The position numbers were made by a program, and so were the translations under genes. This document shows, piece after piece, positions 37,472 through 45,955 of a DNA stretch of 64,000 nucleotides (position 1 is the stretch's first letter; each line of letters begins with the position of its first letter). A model generated the notes under the pieces. The model was not told where the DNA came from and ran no database searches. It saw nothing but the letters and a program-made list of their open reading frames with translations. This DNA comes from an uncultured Candidatus Poseidoniales archaeon (GTDB lineage Archaea > Thermoplasmatota > Poseidoniia > Poseidoniales > Thalassarchaeaceae), in contig CAJJBW010000005.1 in the NCBI GenBank assembly GCA_905182515.1, positions 95,180 to 159,179 of the forward strand, given 5' to 3'.

Positions 37472-38025
37472 CTAATGATGAAAATAAGACTAATAGAGAT
37501 TTACTTGATAAAGCATTAGAAGCACCTTTGGGTATGACAACTGGGGGAATAACAGCAAGACCCGTTGAAGTCGTAATTGGTAAGAAAGTTGCTGGCAGGG
37601 AATTATCAGAAAATGGCCCATTTATTGCAAAAAATGGCCCATCTGCAGTAGGGGCATACCCTCATCTTTACAGAGTTGGTGACTTAATTTTTGTTAGTGG
37701 AATCGGCCCTCGGTCTCCAGAAAACAACAAGATAATAGGTGGCCCTATAAAGGATAAACAGGGTAACTCTTTGGAGTATGATATACGTGCACAGACAAGG
37801 TCTGTTATTGAAAATATAAGCATTATCTTAGAAGAATATGGATCAAGTCTAGATCAAGTTGTTGACGTTTATTCTATGCTAGTGGATATGGATAGAGATT
37901 TTGACGGATATAATGAAGTATATGCTGAATATTTCGAAAATATCATGCCTGCTAGGACAACATGTTCTGTCTCTGCGCTGCCTACTCCAATTGCAGTTGA
38001 GTTGAAAGTTATAGCAAAAATTTAA
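37468..38025 (+). CDS. amnD: RidA/YjgF family protein, 2-aminomuconate deaminase-like
   Basis: Predicted to hydrolyse the enamine of 2-aminomuconate and release ammonia. The RidA domain spans about residues 55-185: FVSGIGPRSPENNKIIGG, DIRAQTRSVIENISIILEEYG, RDFDGYNEVYAEYFENIMPARTTCSV. The GYNEVYAEYF segment, the RAQTR-VIENI segment and the catalytic-type arginine in PARTTCSV are typical of AmnD/NbaF deaminases rather than generic RidA. An N-terminal extension of about 55 residues is unusual. The ATG overlaps the amnA-like stop (ATGA). No aminomuconate-semialdehyde dehydrogenase is present in the operon. Confidence 0.8.
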   Translation: MTNDENKTNRDLLDKALEAPLGMTTGGITARPVEVVIGKKVAGRELSENGPFIAKNGPSAVGAYPHLYRVGDLIFVSGIGPRSPENNKIIGGPIKDKQGNSLEYDIRAQTRSVIENISIILEEYGSSLDQVVDVYSMLVDMDRDFDGYNEVYAEYFENIMPARTTCSVSALPTPIAVELKVIAKI

Positions 38026-38072
38026 TAATCAAATTTTCATTACAATACTGCAAACAGCCTAGGAGGGCAGAT

Positions 38073-38122
38073 AGTGGTTTACAAGCACTGTGATGCTTTG
38101 CATACTCTCTAATGAAACCACT
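38073..38122 (+). other. Inverted repeat / possible hairpin between amnD and the permease gene
   Basis: AGTGGTTT and its exact complement AAACCACT are 34 nt apart in the 170-nt intergenic gap. The enclosed segment has a smaller AGCA...TGCT stem and a GTGATG element reminiscent of a box C. It may be a terminator, a small RNA or the operator of the flanking genes. No T-tract follows. Confidence 0.3.
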
Positions 38123-38194
38123 CGCCAAGCAATCTCACATTGATTATGAGTTCGAATTCCAAAAGTTCAACTATGTCTTATCTTTCGGGTAATC

Positions 38195-39862
38195 ATGAGG
38201 CGTTTTTCCCCAAGCGAACTATTCGGGATAGTCTTACAACCAATAGAGCAAGCATCAGGTGTTTTAGAACGTAAATTAGGGTTATTTTCAGTAGTAATAA
38301 TTTCTATTTCAGCAATGTTGGGTTCAGGATTATTTGTCCTCCCTGCATTAGCTATGCTTCAGATGGGGGGTGGCTCAAGTCCAGCAGGAGGGATATGGTT
38401 GGCATATTTATTGGCAGCATTAGTAATTCTTCCAGCGGCTATTTCAAAATCAGAACTTGCTACGGCTATGCCTGTATCTGGTGGTTCATATGTATTTATT
38501 GAGAGAACTTTCGGCCCATTAATTGGCACTATTTCTGGATTAGGTCTTTGGGGGACTTTCATGCTTAAATCGTCATTTGCATTAATTGGATTCAAGGCAT
38601 ATCTATGGGTTATTGAAGATATTATGAAATTAGATATAAATCTAGAATATGCCTCATTGATTCTTTTAGTCCTGATAGTCGTGATTAATATCTTAGGAGT
38701 CAAAAGAATCAAAAAAGTTCAAACACCGATTGTACTTATATCAACCTTATTCCTATTCTTAACGTGTATTTTAGCTATTTTTACGGTTGAATTGAACTGG
38801 AATGCAGTATTTTCCAGAGACGCATTTGGCTCTGGTTGGGAATCCGTAGCATCTACTGCAGCCTTTGTATTTGTTTCATATGCTGGAGTTACGAAAATTG
38901 CAGCAGTAGGGGGAGAAATAAAGAACCCATCTAATAATATTCCTAAAGGAATATTATTATCTCTTCTACTCTGCTCAGCACTTTACGTTTTTGTAACTTT
39001 AATAATGGCTGCAAGTGTTGATCCTTCATTTTATATGGAGGAAGGCACACTTCACGCCCGAGAAGATCCTGTCTATATTTTCGCTAACGAAGTTGGAGGG
39101 TATAACTTTGGTATTCTCGCTTCTTTACTTGCTGTATTGACCATGACATCAATGGCATTAGCCGGTATTATGGCATCTTCTCGTTTTCTTTTTGCCATGG
39201 CAAGAGATAGTCTTTTACCTGATTTTCTTGAAGATGTTCACGGTAAATTTGAAACTCCTCATTGGGCTATAATTTCTACTGGATTGGCCATGGGGTTAGC
39301 AATTACTTTTTTACCAGTTCACGACGTAGCAGAATTAGCTTCTGGGTTCCAGATAATGATTTTTATTATCATTAATTGTTCAGTAATAATATTACGCCTC
39401 TCAAGAAGCTCACATTCTTGGTATGATCCTGAATGGAAATCACCTCTTTTCCCATTTTTTCAAGTAATTGGAATAATTACTAGTGCCGTCTTATTATATT
39501 TAATGGGAACAAAAGCAATATATGGTGCTGTAGCTACAATAATCTTGGGATCAATTATGTATTATTCATACGGGAAAAGACATCAGAAACCAGAAATAAC
39601 TCCTTGGAATACATTCAGATTAATGTTAATTAATCCTGACCAAGTGGAGCACCGCCGTCGTTATGCTGCATTCCATGCTGCAGATATCGAAGGAACTAAC
39701 CATCTAAATTTACATGAATTTATTGCTGCAATGACTGCACTTGGGTACAAAGGAGATGATGTTGACGCACTTAGGTCATATTTCCACAGTATCGATTCAA
39801 ATTTCGATGGCGTAATAGATATAGATGAATTCTTGACTTATGTGGAAGAAACTACTTTCTAG
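38195..39862 (+). CDS. APC-superfamily amino-acid permease with C-terminal EF-hand pair
   Basis: About twelve membrane helices in residues 30-460. The APC signature is at the start (VVIISISAMLGSGLFVLPAL, then SELATAMPVSGGSYVFIER), and VFVSYAGVTKIAAVGGEIKNP is conserved. After a cytoplasmic linker, residues about 490-555 carry two EF-hands: a degenerate loop DIEGTNHLNLHE and a canonical loop DSNFDGVIDIDE. Calcium regulation of uptake is therefore plausible. It follows the amnBAD-like operon on the same strand after 170 nt, so it might import an aromatic or other amino acid; that link is inference. Confidence 0.88.
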   Translation: MRRFSPSELFGIVLQPIEQASGVLERKLGLFSVVIISISAMLGSGLFVLPALAMLQMGGGSSPAGGIWLAYLLAALVILPAAISKSELATAMPVSGGSYVFIERTFGPLIGTISGLGLWGTFMLKSSFALIGFKAYLWVIEDIMKLDINLEYASLILLVLIVVINILGVKRIKKVQTPIVLISTLFLFLTCILAIFTVELNWNAVFSRDAFGSGWESVASTAAFVFVSYAGVTKIAAVGGEIKNPSNNIPKGILLSLLLCSALYVFVTLIMAASVDPSFYMEEGTLHAREDPVYIFANEVGGYNFGILASLLAVLTMTSMALAGIMASSRFLFAMARDSLLPDFLEDVHGKFETPHWAIISTGLAMGLAITFLPVHDVAELASGFQIMIFIIINCSVIILRLSRSSHSWYDPEWKSPLFPFFQVIGIITSAVLLYLMGTKAIYGAVATIILGSIMYYSYGKRHQKPEITPWNTFRLMLINPDQVEHRRRYAAFHAADIEGTNHLNLHEFIAAMTALGYKGDDVDALRSYFHSIDSNFDGVIDIDEFLTYVEETTF

Positions 39863-39925
39863 AAATTACTTTGTGAGCGCTTAGTTGAAGTCACCAATCC
39901 TCTCGCACCTATTTGGAGCAAGCAT

Positions 39926-40741
39926 ATGACAATCGCCAGCCGTGCCAAGAAAGTGACAACTCATACCTTGCAAGAAATGAAACAGGGAGGGGAAAAAATA
40001 ACAATGCTAACCTCTTATGATTATTCTTTAGCGCGTTTAGTCGACAGCGCTGGCATCGATGTCATACTAGTCGGCGACTCTGCTTCAAACGTGATGGCAG
40101 GAAATGATACCACAATACCAATAACATTAGATCACATGATATATCATGCTCAGTGTGTAGAAAAAGCCGTAGATAGGGCATTAGTTGTAGTTGATATGCC
40201 GTTTGGTTCGTATCAAGGAGATTCAAAAAATGCTCTAGATTCTGCCATTAGAATCATGAAAGAAACAGGGGGGCATGCAGTAAAATTAGAAGGAGGCATT
40301 GAAATAATAGATTCCATAAAAAGAATAATGACTGCCGGAATCCCAGTTATGGGACATTTAGGATTAACTCCTCAGTCAATTTATAAATTTGGGACCTATA
40401 CAGTAAGGGCAAAAGAAGAATTAGAGGCCACTAAGCTTTTGAATGATGCAAAAGCATTAGAAGAAGCGGGCTGCTTTTCAATAGTTTTTGAAAAAATCCC
40501 TGCAGAACTAGCTAAGAAAGTTACAGAGGAATTGACTATTCCAACTATAGGTATTGGCGCTGGAGCAGAGTGTGACGGTCAAGTTTTAGTTTTACATGAT
40601 ATGCTTGGAATGACTAAAGATTTCAGCCCAAGATTTTTACGAAGATATGCAGATTTAGGAGAAATAATAGATTCTGCAGTAAAAAAATATATAATAGATG
40701 TTAGGAGTTCTGATTTCCCAAATGAAAATGAGAGATATTAA
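39926..40741 (+). CDS. panB: 3-methyl-2-oxobutanoate hydroxymethyltransferase
   Basis: First step of pantoate and CoA synthesis: transfers a hydroxymethyl group from methylene-tetrahydrofolate (or the archaeal equivalent) to 2-oxoisovalerate. [34 protein letters not shown] is the classical PanB start with metal-binding aspartates; [35 protein letters not shown] and [23 protein letters not shown] follow. The length (271) is standard. Co-directional with the RFC gene 30 nt downstream. Confidence 0.95.
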   Translation: MTIASRAKKVTTHTLQEMKQGGEKITMLTSYDYSLARLVDSAGIDVILVGDSASNVMAGNDTTIPITLDHMIYHAQCVEKAVDRALVVVDMPFGSYQGDSKNALDSAIRIMKETGGHAVKLEGGIEIIDSIKRIMTAGIPVMGHLGLTPQSIYKFGTYTVRAKEELEATKLLNDAKALEEAGCFSIVFEKIPAELAKKVTEELTIPTIGIGAGAECDGQVLVLHDMLGMTKDFSPRFLRRYADLGEIIDSAVKKYIIDVRSSDFPNENERY

Positions 40742-40771
40742 TAAGTTAGAAAATTTATCGGAGTAATTTAT

Positions 40772-41728
40772 ATGAGCGAATTATGGGTTGAAAGATATCG
40801 CCCAAAGACTGTATCGGATATCAAAGGTCAAGAAGCAGTGGTTGCCAGATTACAGGCATATGCAAACAATAAATCATTCCCCCATCTACTTTTCGCCGGC
40901 CCTCCCGGAACTGGTAAAACTACTGCTGCATTAGCCCTTACTCGCGATGTTTTTGGTACTGAATTTCGAAGAAATATTCTAGAAATGAATGCAAGTGATG
41001 AAAGGAAGTTAGAATCCATACGAACAAAGGTAAAACAATTTGCAAGAACTGCTCCGAGCCCGGGAACCACGTTCAAAGTTATATTTTTGGATGAAGCTGA
41101 TGCATTAACTCCGGACGCACAAGGCGCATTGCGTAGAATAATGGAACAAAATTCTGGAACTTGTAGGTTTATTTTATCATGCAATTATTCTTCCAAAGTG
41201 ATTGAACCAATTCAGTCAAGATGTGCTGTATTTAGATTTAGACCTCTTGAAAAAGAACAAATATTGGAACGTATTTCAATTGTCGCTATTAATGAAAATA
41301 TTAAAATCGAAGATGAAGCAGCGGAAGCGATCGCGCAGGTCAGTCTTGGAGATCTTAGAAAAGCCATAACTTCGTTACAAGTCGCTGCATCTTTGGATTC
41401 AAATATTACTAGGGATTTGGTTTATGAGACTACTGCCACTGCTCCTCCTGAAGATCTCCATCGTTACTTTCTGGCATGTAAGGAAGATGGGTTTCAACCA
41501 GCAAGAAGGAGGCTAAAAGATATTTTGAATAGTTTTGGTCTTGCAGGGACTGATTTTGTGAACCAACTCCATAGAGAATTAAGCATGGTCAGATTCCTGG
41601 ATGAAATTCAGAAGTTGTCTATTACTGAGATAATGGCAGAAACTGATTTCCGTATGGTTGAAGGAGGGGGAGAGGCTCTCCAACTAGATGCCATGACAGC
41701 AAAAATATGTTCAATATTGTCTACTTAA
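40772..41728 (+). CDS. rfcS: Replication factor C small subunit (clamp loader)
   Basis: AAA+ subunit that loads PCNA on primed DNA. RFC boxes are clear: WVERYRPKTVSDIKGQ (box II), LLFAGPPGTGKTTAALAL (Walker A), IFLDEADALTPDAQGALRRIME (Walker B and box V), FILSCNYSSKVIEPIQSRC (sensor 1 and the SRC arginine finger), and LGDLRKAITSLQ (sensor 2). At 318 residues it is the usual archaeal size. It converges with the next minus-strand gene, with overlapping stops. Confidence 0.96.
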   Translation: MSELWVERYRPKTVSDIKGQEAVVARLQAYANNKSFPHLLFAGPPGTGKTTAALALTRDVFGTEFRRNILEMNASDERKLESIRTKVKQFARTAPSPGTTFKVIFLDEADALTPDAQGALRRIMEQNSGTCRFILSCNYSSKVIEPIQSRCAVFRFRPLEKEQILERISIVAINENIKIEDEAAEAIAQVSLGDLRKAITSLQVAASLDSNITRDLVYETTATAPPEDLHRYFLACKEDGFQPARRRLKDILNSFGLAGTDFVNQLHRELSMVRFLDEIQKLSITEIMAETDFRMVEGGGEALQLDAMTAKICSILST

Positions 41729-42666
41729 TCAGAGCTTTCCGTCTGTGTTATTTTTAATTTATAAGTTTTTTCCCATGTGTTTTCGCCAAATGGTTTTACA
41801 TGATCTCCATCTTCTTTAATTTCAATTGTTATTGTATATTCTCCTAGATTTATATTATCTTTACCCAATTCTTCCGCTAAATTCCATGCTAGGCCTATGT
41901 CCTCTGAATTAGGGGCAACATCTGGTTCCCCTGTAAATTCCTTCTCGATATTCTTATCTTCACCTCTGAGCCATTGTCCAACTGAATTAAATTTATTAAT
42001 GGCTTCATTTTGATTGATTACTGTACCATTAGCAAGAATTATTGATTCTGGTAATGAGTTATGATTTAATTTAACAAGTATCCTTGCGTTTTCTACATCT
42101 ACATTATCTCTTATTGCCATTCCTAATACAATTTCTGTAGCATCTTCTTTAAGATTTATTTCATAAATATCATTATCCCAAGAATATCCTATTATTGCCT
42201 CATCATCATTATCTTGAATATCTATTCCTGACGCAACAGTTGGAGATGCAATGTCAGCTAAAGGGGGGTTTAGTAATATGAAAGAAAGGGCCAACCAAGA
42301 AAATATGAAGAGAAAACCACCTCTAAACCAGTTCCCTCGTGTATATAATTCGCTATATTTTTTGGGAATCAATATTTTATGTAATGAAGGGACAGTCAAA
42401 GTCATCATTACCGGTAAAAGCCACATTATACTTTCAAGGGAATCCTGAGTTGGCATAAATACATATCTCATTAATATGGAAATTAAAAATCCATATATTA
42501 TTACTAACCACATTGAATAAGCATCAGCCAATTCCTTTGTAGCATGAACTCTTGGATCGAAGGGTTCCAAGCCCTTTTTTTTCTCATCTTTATTATTCTC
42601 TCCACTCTTCCTATTTTTCTTACCAGAGTAAGCGCTGGCCCGAAGTGCTGAGTCTATATCTACCAT
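41725..42666 (-). CDS. Membrane protein of unknown function with extracytoplasmic C-terminal domain
   Basis: Residues 1-45 are Lys- and Asp-rich (RKSGENNKDEKKKGLEPFDP). Three hydrophobic helices follow (about 52-70, 80-100 and 115-138). A hydrophilic beta-rich domain (about 145-313) then contains AWNLAEELGKDNINLGEYTITIEIKEDGDH, which suggests an Ig- or carbohydrate-binding-like fold. No family recognised. Its stop overlaps the RFC gene stop by 4 nt in convergent orientation, and its start is about 115 nt from tRNA-Met. Confidence 0.65.
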   Translation of the reverse strand: MVDIDSALRASAYSGKKNRKSGENNKDEKKKGLEPFDPRVHATKELADAYSMWLVIIYGFLISILMRYVFMPTQDSLESIMWLLPVMMTLTVPSLHKILIPKKYSELYTRGNWFRGGFLFIFSWLALSFILLNPPLADIASPTVASGIDIQDNDDEAIIGYSWDNDIYEINLKEDATEIVLGMAIRDNVDVENARILVKLNHNSLPESIILANGTVINQNEAINKFNSVGQWLRGEDKNIEKEFTGEPDVAPNSEDIGLAWNLAEELGKDNINLGEYTITIEIKEDGDHVKPFGENTWEKTYKLKITQTESSD

Positions 42667-42781
42667 GCTTTCAGTTCAATGGGGGACTAACTTCCACATC
42701 AACCCTATGATGAATTATGGAATGTTTTAATTCCCCTTTGGGGCGAACGCTCAAATGGTGTTTTTGATTCGAAGACATATT

Positions 42782-42933
42782 GCCGGGGTGGCGTAGTTGG
42801 TAGCGCGTCGGACTCATAGGGTATTTTTGTAGGAGATTTTTTCTCCAGCGAAACTAACGATGAGCGTAACACAGCCCCTGAGAATGTCTGAGACATCCGA
42901 AGGTCGCGGGTTCAAGTCCCGCTCCCGGCACCA
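42782..42933 (+). tRNA. Elongator tRNA-Met (CAU), intron-containing
   Basis: The acceptor GCCGGGG pairs with TCCCGGC, the discriminator is A73 and CCA is encoded. The anticodon loop CTCATA-A gives CAT, the T-arm is GCGGG-TTCAAGT-CCCGC, and the mature length is 76 nt. An intron of 76 nt interrupts it between positions 37 and 38. G1-C72 excludes the usual archaeal initiator. A CAU tRNA-Ile (agmatidine-modified) is the remaining alternative, but the body resembles elongator Met. GatD follows 90 nt downstream. Confidence 0.92.
42819..42894 (+). other. tRNA-Met intron at 37/38 with bulge-helix-bulge
   Basis: The central 4-bp helix is CTCA (42813-42816) with TGAG (42889-42892). It is flanked by two 3-nt bulges, TA|G and AC|A, each cut after the second base. 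Outer helices are the anticodon stem TCGGA/TCCGA and an intron helix of about six pairs (42820-42825 with 42883-42888). This is the strict motif recognised by the archaeal splicing endonuclease and fixes the intron borders exactly. Confidence 0.9.
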
Positions 42934-43022
42934 TTTATTGATTTTTATTAGTTGTAACTATTCGTCCATCTCAACAATCTCTTTGGGTTTTATTCATGGG
43001 GTAGGTGCCTTACCGAAGACTA

Positions 43023-44369
43023 ATGGACGAGTGGCCGGAACTAGGTACTTCCGTTAGATTATTTGTCAAAACATGGGCCGGAGAAGGCATCCATGAAGGA
43101 ATTTTACTTCATCCTTCAGCTGTAGATCTAGTAACAATCAAGTTAAATAATGGCTATAATATATCATTTCCTGAGAACTATATCTCTACTTTTGAAATTA
43201 TTTCAAATCCCTCTGTAGTTCAGTCAAATCCGAAATCAAATCCGAAACAAGAGAGTAGTTTACCGCTCGTTTACTTAATTCATACAGGCGGAACTATCGC
43301 AAGTAAAGTAGATTACAAAACTGGTGCGGTATCGGCAAGTTTCGAACCTAGCGAATTATTGAATGCGATGCCTGAATTAGAAAATATAGCTCGTATCAAG
43401 GTCCTAAAAATAGGTAATATGTGGTCTGATGATATGCGGCCAAGGCATTGGAATATGATGCTTCAAGCTACAGAAAAAGCGTTTTCTGAAGGTGCATCAG
43501 GAGTTGTCATAACTCATGGGACGGATACTTTACATTATTCAGCAGCAGCAATGGCATATGGGTGGGCAGGAGAAGGAACTCGGCCTCCGGGAAGAATAGT
43601 CTTAACTGGCTCTCAACGTTCTCCCGATAGAGGATCGTCTGATGCGCCCGAAAATATCATAGCCTCAGTAATGTGGGCTGCCAATGGACCCAATCCTTCG
43701 GGATATCGTGATTCTTCGGTAATCATTTTACATGCCAACTCTTCTGATGGTAATTGTGCTGTTTTACCTGGATGCTCAAGTAGAAAATATCATTCTTCAC
43801 GAAGAGATTCATTTAAACCAATCAATCAAAACCCACTTGCGAATATTTTAATTGATAAAAAGGAAATATCTATAGTAATGAGGGACAAAGAACCTCTAGA
43901 AGCTAGGATCGAGGTAACAAAACCACAATTATTTGATAGTAATATTAGGATTGCAGAATTTATTGCAGGGCCACATATCCAACCAGATTTAGTAGAATCA
44001 GCCATAAATCTAAAATTCGATGCATTATTGTTCCATGGCACTGGGTTAGGGCATCTCCCAATTTCTAATCCAGAGGATGATAGCATAGAGAACACGCGTT
44101 TAAAGGCCATTATAAGTGATTTTTGTGCCGATGATGGAATAGTGGTAATTGTCGCCCAAACTATACACGGGCCGATAAATATGAATGTTTATTCCAAAGG
44201 TCGAGAACAGCAAGATATTGGCATTATTGGACATGGTTCCCTTTGCCCTCCTGGTTCAGGTTTAGTTAAGTTACATTATCTTCTATCTATTAGTAATACT
44301 AGGGCAGACATTGCTAAAAGATGGACTTTAGATTTAGTTGGTGAAAATCCAGAATTCACTCTCAATTAA
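43023..44369 (+). CDS. gatD: Glutamyl-tRNA(Gln) amidotransferase subunit D
   Basis: Asparaginase-like subunit of archaeal GatDE, which frees ammonia from glutamine for converting Glu-tRNA(Gln) to Gln-tRNA(Gln). The N-terminal SH3-like AnsA-tail domain (about 1-75) precedes YLIHTGGTIASKVDY (first catalytic Thr), GVVITHGTDTLHYSAAAMAY (second Thr and Asp), and VLTGSQRSPDRGSSDAPEN. The length of about 448 residues fits. ATG 43023 (MDEWPELG) is preferred to GTG 43005. No gatE lies in the window, although tRNA-Gln with the A1-U72 pair does. Confidence 0.95.
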   Translation: MDEWPELGTSVRLFVKTWAGEGIHEGILLHPSAVDLVTIKLNNGYNISFPENYISTFEIISNPSVVQSNPKSNPKQESSLPLVYLIHTGGTIASKVDYKTGAVSASFEPSELLNAMPELENIARIKVLKIGNMWSDDMRPRHWNMMLQATEKAFSEGASGVVITHGTDTLHYSAAAMAYGWAGEGTRPPGRIVLTGSQRSPDRGSSDAPENIIASVMWAANGPNPSGYRDSSVIILHANSSDGNCAVLPGCSSRKYHSSRRDSFKPINQNPLANILIDKKEISIVMRDKEPLEARIEVTKPQLFDSNIRIAEFIAGPHIQPDLVESAINLKFDALLFHGTGLGHLPISNPEDDSIENTRLKAIISDFCADDGIVVIVAQTIHGPINMNVYSKGREQQDIGIIGHGSLCPPGSGLVKLHYLLSISNTRADIAKRWTLDLVGENPEFTLN

Positions 44370-44401
44370 ACTATTTTATCCGCTTTAATGATGAACCAGT
44401 A

Positions 44402-45955
44402 ATGCGACCGGACTATATGGCCGGTTCTTCCCCTGGTGAAAATTTAGATGCAATTCGCCATGATGCGTACAATTCAGGAGATAGAAAAATTACTGAAAAG
44501 TTACATTCCGAAGGAAGTCAAACTGCCAGAGAGCGGATTATCTCATTACTTGATTCTGATACATTTGTGGAAATTGATGCATTAATTAATCATCGCTCTT
44601 ACGATTATAATTTACATTTACACAAACCATTTGGAGATGGGGTCGTTGCTGGGCATGGGATGTTAAATGGCCGAAGAATAGTTTGTTTTTCTCAGGATAA
44701 ATCGGTATTTTCTGGATCAATTGGTGAAATGCACGGGAAAAAAATTGTAAAGATATTAGAATTCGCTGAAAAATCTTTACTTCCTATTATAGCAATATGG
44801 GATGGAGTTGGCCAAAGAGTGGAGGAAGGAGTATCGTCATTAGGACCTTCAGGAGATGTACTCAATATAATTGCTGCATGTTCTGGCAGAGTTCCTATAA
44901 TTTCAGTAGTTTTAGGTAATGTTGTAGGGGCGAGCGCTCTTGCAATAGGTTTGTCGGATTTTACTATATTTGAAGCATCTTATGGTCGATTGTTATTATC
45001 AGAATCATCACCAGATAATCCTGCCCATCATAGTCAAGAAACTGGTAGCACTAATTTTCATAAAAACGGAGGCGGCATTGCTTGTTTGTTTGCTGAAGAT
45101 GAACATATCGCCCTTGACATGGTTTCAGAAATAATCTCATTTTTTCCTGACAATATGGACTCTGTACCTGAAATAAAGAAAAATGGAGATATTTGGAATC
45201 GTAAATGTGAGTCGATATCTGAAATTGTGCCAAATGATCCAGAGAAAACTTATGATGTTAGGGAAATAATTTTTGAAATTACCGATAATGAAAGCTTTTT
45301 GGAACTTTTTCCTAATCATGCTTCTAACATAGTAATCGGACTAGGACGTTTAGACGGACATTCCGTTGGGATAGTGGCTAACCAAGCCTCTGTAATGAAT
45401 GGCTTTCTAGATATAGATGCGGCAGTAAAAGCAGCCAGATTTATTAGGACTTGCGACTGCTTCAATATTCCTCTATTAACATTCGTAGATGTTCCTGGAT
45501 TTTTACCAGAAGTTACTCAAGAATGGAGTGGATTAATCAGGCAAGGGGCAAAGTTATTCTTTGCTTATTCCGAAGCAACAGTTCCTAAATTATCCGTAGT
45601 GATTGGAAAAGCATATGGTGAAGCTTATTTGGCCATGTGTTCCAAACATCTCGGTTCGGATTATAATATTGCTTGGCCATCGAGTAAAATTATAGTGAGC
45701 AGTGGAAAAGATATTATAAATATCGCAAATAAAAAAGAAATGCCGACCCATGAAAAAAATATATTTACTCAAGGAGATATTTTGAAAGATTATTCTGAGA
45801 AGTTTGAAGACCCTTTTGTTCTAGCAAAAAATGGATTACTGGATGATGTTATCGAACCTCTTCAAACAAGGGAATATCTAATTAGGGCATTGAGGCCATT
45901 ATTGTCAAAAAAAGAATGGACTCCTCCAAAAAAACATGATAATATCCCACTTTAA
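44402..45955 (+). CDS. pccB: Acyl-CoA carboxylase, carboxyltransferase (beta) subunit
   Basis: Transfers CO2 from carboxybiotin to acetyl- or propionyl-CoA. It has two crotonase-like halves. The N-terminal half has ARERIISLLDSDTFVEIDALINHR, FGDGVVAGHGMLNGRRIVCFSQDKSVFSGSIGEMHGKKI and IAIWDGVGQRVEEGV. The C-terminal half has GHSVGIVANQASVMNGFLDIDAAVKAARFIRTCDCFNIPLLTFVDVPGFLP. The length of 517 residues is typical. The biotin carboxylase/carrier partner is not in the window. The acid-residue region that would decide between acetyl and propionyl is not distinctive by eye. Stop overlaps the convergent aroE gene. Confidence 0.9.
   Translation: MRPDYMAGSSPGENLDAIRHDAYNSGDRKITEKLHSEGSQTARERIISLLDSDTFVEIDALINHRSYDYNLHLHKPFGDGVVAGHGMLNGRRIVCFSQDKSVFSGSIGEMHGKKIVKILEFAEKSLLPIIAIWDGVGQRVEEGVSSLGPSGDVLNIIAACSGRVPIISVVLGNVVGASALAIGLSDFTIFEASYGRLLLSESSPDNPAHHSQETGSTNFHKNGGGIACLFAEDEHIALDMVSEIISFFPDNMDSVPEIKKNGDIWNRKCESISEIVPNDPEKTYDVREIIFEITDNESFLELFPNHASNIVIGLGRLDGHSVGIVANQASVMNGFLDIDAAVKAARFIRTCDCFNIPLLTFVDVPGFLPEVTQEWSGLIRQGAKLFFAYSEATVPKLSVVIGKAYGEAYLAMCSKHLGSDYNIAWPSSKIIVSSGKDIINIANKKEMPTHEKNIFTQGDILKDYSEKFEDPFVLAKNGLLDDVIEPLQTREYLIRALRPLLSKKEWTPPKKHDNIPL

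Noticed and set aside
42733-42744. CCCC-TTT-GGGG hairpin upstream of tRNA-Met
   Set aside because: Four-pair stem with a three-base loop and no following T-run; not convincing as a terminator.
42852-42894. Intron interior read as a C/D box guide RNA
   Set aside because: Box-like CGATGA and CTGA elements exist, but the second CTGA overlaps the BHB helix required for splicing and no guide-tRNA complementarity was found.
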